DNA of 43,448 nucleotides from positions 1 to 43,448 of the forward strand of contig JAJPJI010000035.1 in the NCBI GenBank assembly GCA_021324305.1, given 5' to 3'. Position 1 is the stretch's first letter. Each line of letters begins with the position of its first letter. Positions 1-6,566 of this stretch are shown one piece after another. The notes beneath the pieces were generated by a model. The model worked only from the letters and a program-made list of their open reading frames with translations. It had not been told where the DNA came from and ran no database searches. The position numbers and the translations under genes were made by a program. The stretch comes from Gammaproteobacteria bacterium (lineage in GTDB: Bacteria > Pseudomonadota > Gammaproteobacteria > DSM-16500).

Positions 1-2
1 CC

Positions 3-782
3 CATCTACTCGATTTAAAAAACTGGCATCTTGATGGATTGGCACCTGATCCGCTTGCCAGCCTTGGAATTGCGCCATTTGAGCCAGCCATCCCAATGGT
101 CATCGGTAAAATCATTCCTGATTCACCCGCAGCCAAATCTGGTCTTAAGCTCAATGACAAAATCATTGCCATCGACAACAAAGCCATCGGTAACTGGGAC
201 GCATTAATCACCACCATTAGCAGTCATCCAGATAGAACGCTTGCATTTTCCATTGAAAGAAACAAACAAGTGATGACTGTACCAGTAACCATTGGTTATC
301 AGCGCGATATTCTGTTTCAGAAAACGGGGTATCTGGGTATCGCACCTGATTTCGCGTGGCCAAAAGAATTATTAAAAAAGGTCCAGTACGGACCGGTCAA
401 AGCAATCGCCCATGCATGGCGAGAAATTTATGACTTCACTTATTTTAATCTGATGCTGTTTGGAAAACTCGTCACCGGAAAACTTTCCATGCAAAGTCTG
501 GGCGGGCCGATTACCATTTTTGAAAGCGCTGGTGATGCGCTGAATTATGGGTTTCTTTCTTTCATTGGGTTTCTTGCCTTCCTGAGTATATCGATTGGCA
601 TCATTAATCTCCTCCCTATACCTGGACTCGATGGCGGGCATTTATTCCTGCAGACGATTGAGTTTATTATCCGCAGACCTATTCCGGAAAAAATTATTTC
701 CATTCTGTACCGCCTGGGATTCATGCTGATTATATTTGTTGTCATCATTGCCCTAGTAAATGACATGCTGCGACTGGTTTAG
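3..782 (+). CDS. rseP: RseP-type site-2 metalloprotease, 3' part
   Basis: This is the C-terminal part of an inner-membrane intramembrane zinc protease of the RseP/S2P family, which in E. coli cleaves the anti-sigma factor RseA and remnant signal peptides. The frame is open to the left edge, so the N-terminal HExxH helix and first PDZ domain lie outside the window. Seen here are a PDZ domain (the stretch containing IIPDSPAAKSGLKLNDKI), then hydrophobic helices. The second active-site region, NLLPIPGLDGGHL, carries the LDG motif whose Asp completes the zinc site. A final membrane helix follows. In most gammaproteobacteria bamA follows rseP; here a secreted SH3-like gene follows instead. Family assignment is firm; the 5' end is missing because of the window, not because of damage. 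Confidence 0.95.
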   Translation, partial: HLLDLKNWHLDGLAPDPLASLGIAPFEPAIPMVIGKIIPDSPAAKSGLKLNDKIIAIDNKAIGNWDALITTISSHPDRTLAFSIERNKQVMTVPVTIGYQRDILFQKTGYLGIAPDFAWPKELLKKVQYGPVKAIAHAWREIYDFTYFNLMLFGKLVTGKLSMQSLGGPITIFESAGDALNYGFLSFIGFLAFLSISIGIINLLPIPGLDGGHLFLQTIEFIIRRPIPEKIISILYRLGFMLIIFVVIIALVNDMLRLV

Positions 783-966
783 CATGGATTGAGAATACGT
801 TTAACCCGCCCTGGAACATCAGGATTATATTCAATAAAATCAATTAATTAATGAGGTCAACTGCCATCCGGATACCTGGTAGAAATAATCAGGCTTGAAA
901 TTCCTGTGCTAGCCCCTATACCATTGATATTCATTTTCTGATTTATACATGATAAAGGAGAATGGT

Positions 967-1641
967 ATGAAATTATCACCTCGTTTACTGTTACTTACAG
1001 CTGCGATCTGTGGTTTAACGTCCACTGTGTTCGCAAAAAGCCTCAACTTGCTCGATCAGCCCCAACAAAATGCCAAGGTAGTAGCCAGCGTTGATCTGTC
1101 TGATGGCATTATACCCATATACTCGCCAAAAGATGGAAAGTGGATAAAAATAGCCGATCCTAAAAACGGCAATGTGGGCTGGGTTAAAACCAGCGATCTG
1201 GAAAACGCAGGTTCCACGTTTTCAGAATTTTCATTCTCGGAAGGTCCGTCTAATGCAAAAACCTATCATGTCATTCAGTATGGAGAACCTGCCAGAAAAT
1301 TGACACCAGAGCAGGCACGGGCTATTGTGAAGGAACAGGAAGCAAGATATCAGGCTATGCAGCGGTCCATGGTTTCCATGATGCATGAAATGAATCACAT
1401 GTTTGAAGACGAATGGATGATGAGCCATCCACCAATGTTCATGCCTGTTGTATTTGTTCCTGTGCAAAAATCCGCCGCTGCTCAACCAAAAGCAGCACCT
1501 CATCACAAGGTAGCTGCCGCAGCTTCCTCTGCAACACCCGGTCAGGCATCGGCTCAGTCACAGCCTGCATCAAAAGCAACCGCCAACGCAAACAAACAAA
1601 CTGGCGATACTGCCTTGTCAGTAGCAAACAACGCTCAATAA
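967..1641 (+). CDS. Secreted SH3-like domain protein with Met/His-rich segment and Ala/Gln-rich tail
   Basis: The ATG at 967 is chosen because AAAGGAG (954-960) lies 6 nt upstream; an ATG at 949 would precede that ribosome site. The protein is about 224 aa. A signal peptide is clear: a basic start, a Leu-rich core and cleavage after STVFA. Next comes a bacterial SH3-like fold (about residues 24-85) with the typical pattern of 'IYSPKDGKWIKI...GNVGWVKTSDL'. A central stretch is unusually rich in Met and His (SMMHEMNHMFEDEWMMSHPP), followed by a hydrophobic MFMPVVFVPV strip and a low-complexity Ala/Gln/Ser tail. Bacterial SH3 domains often bind the cell wall. The Met/His cluster could bind metal, but that is only inference. 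The tail looks like a disordered periplasmic extension. No specific family name is recognised. Confidence 0.8.
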   Translation: MKLSPRLLLLTAAICGLTSTVFAKSLNLLDQPQQNAKVVASVDLSDGIIPIYSPKDGKWIKIADPKNGNVGWVKTSDLENAGSTFSEFSFSEGPSNAKTYHVIQYGEPARKLTPEQARAIVKEQEARYQAMQRSMVSMMHEMNHMFEDEWMMSHPPMFMPVVFVPVQKSAAAQPKAAPHHKVAAAASSATPGQASAQSQPASKATANANKQTGDTALSVANNAQ

Positions 1642-1660
1642 CTGAAGAGCATCATTGCAA

Positions 1661-1685
1661 GCCCCGGCTTAAAATATGCCGGGGC
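1661..1685 (+). terminator. GC-rich hairpin between convergent genes
   Basis: A perfect 8-bp stem GCCCCGGC/GCCGGGGC (1661-1668 with 1678-1685) has a 9-nt AT loop, 19 nt after the stop of the SH3-like gene. There is no T run after it, so it is only a probable terminator. It separates that gene from the convergent GGDEF/EAL gene. Confidence 0.45.
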
Positions 1686-1732
1686 AAGCTCTGCAGGATG
1701 CACAACAATCCAGACGGCCTGCACTTGAAAAT

Positions 1733-4291
1733 TTATTTGCTGTTTGATTGATTCAGGAAATTGATCACCTCATCAGCCGGCAATGGCTTGCTAAAGTAAA
1801 ATCCTTGATATTGATCACAATGATTCTCTTTAAGAAAATCAAGCTCCTCTTTTGTTTCTACACCTTCAGCTATCGTTTTTATGTTCAATGAGTGAGCCAT
1901 AGCGATGATAGCTATGACGATTGCCCTGGAACTATATTGCGAGGTCAATGTTGATATGAATGACTTATCAATTTTAAGACTCGTAATCCTGAAATTTTTA
2001 ATATAAGACAATGAAGAATATTCGATCCCAAAATCGTCTATTGAAATTCGTATTCCCAACTCATTAAGGGCATCGATAATTTTAATTCCATTATCAGGCT
2101 CCCTCATCAAGGAGCTTTCCGTTATTTCGAAAATGAGATTTCTTGGATTGATTTTATAGTCTATCAAAATGGTTTTGACATTCTCAATAAATTCGAAATT
2201 TAATTGATGCATGGAAATATTGACCGCAATATTTTTTAAATCAATAGCCTGCCATTGATTGATTTGTCTGCATACTTCTTTTAACAACCATTCACCGACA
2301 ATAACAATCAGATTGGTTTCTTCCAATAATGGTATAAATTCAGACGGCGGTACCAGTTTGCCGCTCTTGAACTTGTCCCAGCGTATAAGCGCTTCAAAAC
2401 TGGTTACCGTATTCGTTGCCATATCAATAATAGGCTGATAATACAAAACAAATTCGTGAGCTCGAATAGCCTCATGCAAATCATCGGCGAGTTTCAGTTT
2501 ATTCTCAAGCAACGGATCCAATTGCGCAGAGTAATATTTATATGTGTTTCGTCCAGCCTCTTTGGCACTATACATTGCGATATCTGCAGCCTTAAATAAC
2601 TTGGTGAAATAATCCCCATCATCAGGATATATACTGATTCCGATGCTTGCTGACAAAAAGTGCTTAACATTGTCCACGACAAACGGCTTACTAATTGTTT
2701 GCAGGATTTTTTTCGCGATGATGACAATGCTTTCCTTATCGTTCAGATCAGGTAATATCATTATGAATTCATCGCCGCCAAATCTTGCAACCAAATCAGT
2801 TTGTCTCGTTACCTGTCTGAGCCTTGTCGCCATCTCACGCAATATCTGATCGCCCTTATCATGCCCAATCGTATCATTAATCAATTTGAAATGATCAAGA
2901 TCCATATAGAGTAAACCGACTATTTTATGATATTGTCTGGCTTTGCTAATGGCGGCATTTAAATTGTCTTCAGCGACAACACGGTTAGCAAGTCCGGTGA
3001 GCACATCATGGTGCGCCAAATACAATAGATCACCTTCAATACGTTTGCGCTTGATATAACTACCCAACTGACTCCCTATATTTTCGAACATGATAGAAAG
3101 TGCATTATTGATTTCGTGAATTTTTGTGCTAAAAAATATGGCGATACCGAGTACTACATTATTAAAAATAATTGGAAATCCAATGCAGCTTTTAAAATGC
3201 AATTGATTGATGAAAGCGGTTCTGGTGACGATGTTGCTCTCGTTGATATCATGGATATACAAAAATGATTTTTGTTCCCAAACTTTTCCTGGAATTCCCT
3301 CGCCAACAGGGTAAATGGTTCTTGCATTCAATTCAGATACTTCGGTCGGAATATTTATCGCATGCCAATCTGCTACGAATCGTAACACATTAATACCCTG
3401 ATCAACGGCCCAGATTTCACCTATTTGCCAATCGAGCACCTCACATATTGTCTTCAGAATATTGTGCGCCGCGTTATCAAGGTTAATGGATTCAGCGAGT
3501 GAAATAGCGACACGGAATTCAATCGCGAGAACCTGTTCAGCGAATTTTCTTTGCGATATATCGCGAATGATAACAGATGCACCCATTATCGTTCCCATTT
3601 TACTTCTGATAGGCGCCGCTGATATCAAAACACTATACATCTCTTTAATTTTATCTATCATTTTTGTTTCAAGTTCGGCGACTATATTCCCAGACTCTAT
3701 ACGTTGCAGCAACCGTTTCATAACATCTTTTGATTCATCTGGAAAAAGCAGATCTACATTATTATCATGCATCTCATCCGAAGTATATTTGAATAGACGC
3801 TCAGCTCCCTTGTTCCAATGAGTGATTTTTCCATCCATTGTCACGCTAAATATGGCATCCGATGCATTTTCAACGATCAATTCATATTCTTTCAGGGTGT
3901 TTTCAGCTTTCTTTCTTTCAATAGCATATAATATGGCGCGTCCTAATAGTTTACTATCAAAGCTGCCTTTAACGAAATAATCCTGAGCCCCCTCTTTGAT
4001 CACCGTGGTCGCCAATTCTTCGTCATTCAACCCGCTCAATATCACAATTGGAATATCATGAGTAACATTATTGATGGAATTAAACGTTGACAGACCAAGA
4101 CTGTCTGGCAGATTCAGATCAAGCAGGATAATATCGACATGTTCCTGTTTTAAAACTTCGATAGCCTGCTGCAGCGTGACGCTCACCAATGTTTTAAAAT
4201 TGATAATTTTTGATTCGCGCAGCATCTCTTGAAGCAGCCTGATATCTCCAGGATTATCCTCAATGATCAAAATCGTAAAATAATTATTCAT
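1733..4291 (-). CDS. Response regulator with PAS, GAF, GGDEF and EAL domains (c-di-GMP turnover)
   Basis: This 852-aa cytoplasmic protein combines a receiver with c-di-GMP synthesis and breakdown domains. Domains in order: receiver (about 5-125; acidic EDN, phospho-acceptor D58, K108), PAS (about 131-250), GAF (about 265-415), GGDEF (about 425-595) and EAL (about 605-845). The diguanylate cyclase site is intact (GGDEF at 505-509), with an RxxD product-inhibition site at R496-D499. The EAL domain has EAL at 633-635, plus NIS, EITES, IDKSFI, AEGVET and QGFYFSKP. Loop 6 reads DDFGIEYSS (752-760) instead of the usual DDFGTGYSS, which may affect phosphodiesterase activity. Its start overlaps the stop of the CheY-like gene by 4 nt (ATGA), so the two are translationally coupled. 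It is the output gene of the kinase operon. Whether net synthesis or hydrolysis wins cannot be read from sequence. Confidence 0.93.
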   Translation of the reverse strand: MNNYFTILIIEDNPGDIRLLQEMLRESKIINFKTLVSVTLQQAIEVLKQEHVDIILLDLNLPDSLGLSTFNSINNVTHDIPIVILSGLNDEELATTVIKEGAQDYFVKGSFDSKLLGRAILYAIERKKAENTLKEYELIVENASDAIFSVTMDGKITHWNKGAERLFKYTSDEMHDNNVDLLFPDESKDVMKRLLQRIESGNIVAELETKMIDKIKEMYSVLISAAPIRSKMGTIMGASVIIRDISQRKFAEQVLAIEFRVAISLAESINLDNAAHNILKTICEVLDWQIGEIWAVDQGINVLRFVADWHAINIPTEVSELNARTIYPVGEGIPGKVWEQKSFLYIHDINESNIVTRTAFINQLHFKSCIGFPIIFNNVVLGIAIFFSTKIHEINNALSIMFENIGSQLGSYIKRKRIEGDLLYLAHHDVLTGLANRVVAEDNLNAAISKARQYHKIVGLLYMDLDHFKLINDTIGHDKGDQILREMATRLRQVTRQTDLVARFGGDEFIMILPDLNDKESIVIIAKKILQTISKPFVVDNVKHFLSASIGISIYPDDGDYFTKLFKAADIAMYSAKEAGRNTYKYYSAQLDPLLENKLKLADDLHEAIRAHEFVLYYQPIIDMATNTVTSFEALIRWDKFKSGKLVPPSEFIPLLEETNLIVIVGEWLLKEVCRQINQWQAIDLKNIAVNISMHQLNFEFIENVKTILIDYKINPRNLIFEITESSLMREPDNGIKIIDALNELGIRISIDDFGIEYSSLSYIKNFRITSLKIDKSFISTLTSQYSSRAIVIAIIAMAHSLNIKTIAEGVETKEELDFLKENHCDQYQGFYFSKPLPADEVINFLNQSNSK

Positions 4292-4743
4292 TGTTGTTTC
4301 AAGCTTGGCAGAGTGGCAATAGTAAACCAGAACGTTTCAATCTTTCTGACCACTTCAATAAATTTGTTTAAATCTAACGGCTTGGTGATATAACAGTTAA
4401 CGTGAAGATTGTAGGATTGCAGTATATCTTCTTCAGCCTTGGAAATAGTCAGAATGACAACGGGAATGGATTTTAATTTTGGATCTTCCTTGATTTCTTT
4501 CAATACTTGCCTGCCGTCCTTTCTTGGCATATTCAAATCCAGCAAAATCAGGTCCGGTGTCGCTGCTGTGGTATATTTACCCTCTTTTTTCAAGTACTCC
4601 ATTGCTTCAACGCCATCCATCACAACATTCAGATTCACTTTCAATTTGTTTTCCTTTAGCGCTTCTTGCGTGAGCCGAATGTCGCCTATACTATCTTCCA
4701 CTAACAAAATATCAATGGGTAATAAATGCATAGATTCATCCAT
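4288..4743 (-). CDS. CheY-like single-domain response regulator (Rcp1 type)
   Basis: A 151-aa stand-alone receiver domain of the Rcp1 type, the family that partners phytochrome-like histidine kinases. Visible are the acidic pocket VEDSIGD, the phospho-acceptor Asp in LILLDLNMPRKDG, the switch Thr in VVILTISKAEEDI, and the conserved Lys-Pro in YITKPLDLNKF. There is no DNA-binding or enzymatic output domain, so it presumably relays phosphate or acts by protein contact. It starts 2 nt after the stop of the histidine kinase and overlaps the next gene by 4 nt. It is therefore the middle gene of a kinase-relay-effector operon. A second start (Met5) is possible but changes little. Confidence 0.93.
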   Translation of the reverse strand: MDESMHLLPIDILLVEDSIGDIRLTQEALKENKLKVNLNVVMDGVEAMEYLKKEGKYTTAATPDLILLDLNMPRKDGRQVLKEIKEDPKLKSIPVVILTISKAEEDILQSYNLHVNCYITKPLDLNKFIEVVRKIETFWFTIATLPSLKQQ

Positions 4744-4745
4744 AG

Positions 4746-6338
4746 CTAGGTAACCTCTTTAGGAATTGAAAAATAAAATGTAGATCCTTTTCCAAATACA
4801 GAATCAAACCATATTTTACCACCATGCCGTAAAATAATTTTTTTACATATTGGCAGACCAATACCAGAACCTGGATATTTGTCTTTAGGATTCAGCCGCT
4901 GGAAAATAACAAATACCTTATTGCGATATTCCTGCTCTATACCGATGCCATTATCATTAACTGAAAATATCCATTCGTCTTTTCCTTCTGTAGCATTAAT
5001 GCGTACATTCGGTACATTTTCATTAAATTTGATGGCATTACCAATCAGATTCCGAAAAACTGTTGTTAACTGTGCCTCGTCGGCTGTCACCGTCGGCATA
5101 ACATCATGAGTAATTATTGCATGGCGCATTTCTATTTCGGATTTAAGATTATCCAGAGCCTTTTGCAGACAAATAGAAACATCAACCGGCTGAAAAGGTT
5201 TTGCTCTTGAACTAACGCGATAATAATCCAATAAGTCATTAATTAAATTCTGCATTCGCACCGCGCCATCAACCGCGAAATGAATAAAATCATTAGCATC
5301 GGCATCCAATTTATCTTTATAACGACGCTCCAGCAACATAGTATAATTTGTAATCAGACGCAAAGGTTCTTGCAAATCATGTGATGATACGTATGCAAAT
5401 TCTTCAAGCTCTTTATTCGATTGCTCAAGTTCAATGATATTTTTTCTTAATTTTGTTTCCAGCAATTCCATCCATTTTGCGCTAACAAACATGTATATCA
5501 GAAATATCGTAATCAAGGTTGAAATCAAATAACTCAAGCCAGACTCAACATCAAATAAACCTGCTCTGGTACCTAGTATACGTAAAAAACCGAGTATTAT
5601 TGGCAACATGATAACAAGAGGCGTAATTCTGCGCATTGCTTTAGCGGTGCTTGTATTATTTGTCAGAACGCCAGGTATACCCGTATCTGGATGGGCAAAC
5701 ATAACTGCCATTGAAATGAGTAAGAAATTAACGGCTGCATGTAAAGACGCATATGAATACGAAACGATTTGCACACCAACATAGGTATGATATGTCGTAC
5801 CGATAATGACCGTGATCCCATATAGGCCTACAATAAAACCACATATCTGCGAAACGATAACAAGATGTTTTATATTCAATATAAACAAGGAAATCGATAC
5901 AATTGTAAATGTAATAGCTGTTAGAGGTGCTATACGCCCCAATGGAACTGCTTCACCTGGGGATGGAACAACCTTAATCAAAAGCTGATCAATATGCAGA
6001 TCCACCCCGAGAACATATTCCATTAATGTCAGGAAACCAATCACAAACACCAGAAATGCGAGACCATTTGCCAGGACGGTCCTGAATAATGAAGTTGAGT
6101 TATTTTCCTGCTTCAGGATGAGAGAAAAGCTGGTAAAAAGGAATGCGAGTGCTGCATTTGCTTTCATCACCACATACTGCGGAAAAACACTTTTCAAAAA
6201 TATGATGTCATATTTCAACCCGATTATTGCAGCCAATCCAATCAAGCCCGTCAGAACACTGCAAGCTCTAGAAAATAATCGAAAACGATCAATTATTTTC
6301 TCATCTTGATTACTGAATGGTGTGATCGCTTGCTGCAT
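4746..6338 (-). CDS. Membrane sensor histidine kinase
   Basis: A 530-aa inner-membrane sensor kinase. The first 290 residues or so hold about eight hydrophobic helices with a characteristic non-membrane loop (EYVLGVDLHIDQLL...PLGRIAPLTA). This resembles the multi-helix sensor modules of MASE type, though no named family is assigned. A short coiled linker follows, then HisKA with SSHDLQEPLR (His320 as phospho-acceptor), and the HATPase with N box NLIGNAIKF, G1 DNGIGI, F box and G2 GSGIGL. The SHDLQEPL form is typical of phytochrome-like kinases whose partners are Rcp1-type receivers, matching the gene directly downstream. A probable Shine-Dalgarno AGGGA precedes the ATG at 6338. The sensor half is closely similar to that of the divergent kinase at 6567. 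The ligand is unknown. Confidence 0.93.
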   Translation of the reverse strand: MQQAITPFSNQDEKIIDRFRLFSRACSVLTGLIGLAAIIGLKYDIIFLKSVFPQYVVMKANAALAFLFTSFSLILKQENNSTSLFRTVLANGLAFLVFVIGFLTLMEYVLGVDLHIDQLLIKVVPSPGEAVPLGRIAPLTAITFTIVSISLFILNIKHLVIVSQICGFIVGLYGITVIIGTTYHTYVGVQIVSYSYASLHAAVNFLLISMAVMFAHPDTGIPGVLTNNTSTAKAMRRITPLVIMLPIILGFLRILGTRAGLFDVESGLSYLISTLITIFLIYMFVSAKWMELLETKLRKNIIELEQSNKELEEFAYVSSHDLQEPLRLITNYTMLLERRYKDKLDADANDFIHFAVDGAVRMQNLINDLLDYYRVSSRAKPFQPVDVSICLQKALDNLKSEIEMRHAIITHDVMPTVTADEAQLTTVFRNLIGNAIKFNENVPNVRINATEGKDEWIFSVNDNGIGIEQEYRNKVFVIFQRLNPKDKYPGSGIGLPICKKIILRHGGKIWFDSVFGKGSTFYFSIPKEVT

Positions 6339-6391
6339 GCTCTATCCCTGGCTTGCTTTAAGTCCACATCTTAATTTAAGAATACCCTAGT

Positions 6392-6420
6392 TTCATAAAA
6401 AAATGTATAAAAATTGACAA
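6392..6420 (-). promoter_or_regulatory. Candidate sigma-70 promoter for the kinase operon
   Basis: On the minus strand TTGTCA (6420-6415) and TATGAA (6397-6392) are separated by exactly 17 nt, about 50 nt before the kinase start. The -35 hexamer overlaps that of the candidate divergent promoter. Only hexamers and spacing support this. Confidence 0.45.
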
Positions 6421-6446
6421 GCCGATGGTATCAATATAGTTATAAT
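6414..6446 (+). promoter_or_regulatory. Candidate promoter for the divergent multi-PAS kinase
   Basis: A perfect TTGACA (6414-6419) is followed by TATAGT (6435-6440, spacing 15) and TATAAT (6441-6446, spacing 21). Neither spacing is ideal, so the exact -10 is uncertain. The leader to the TTG start would be about 115 nt. Confidence 0.4.
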
Positions 6447-6566
6447 CCATTGAGTTTCAAAGTAGTCATCTATGATCATGCATGCGCCAGTTTATTGCCC
6501 AAAACTCTTTCAATATTGTAGAATTATTATTCACAATCAGAAGCGCTTGCTTCATATGGAGAAACA

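Noticed and set aside
3462..3821. 119-codon plus-strand frame inside the GGDEF/EAL gene
   Set aside because: Antisense shadow of the PAS region; Ser/Ile-rich composition without promoter or ribosome site.
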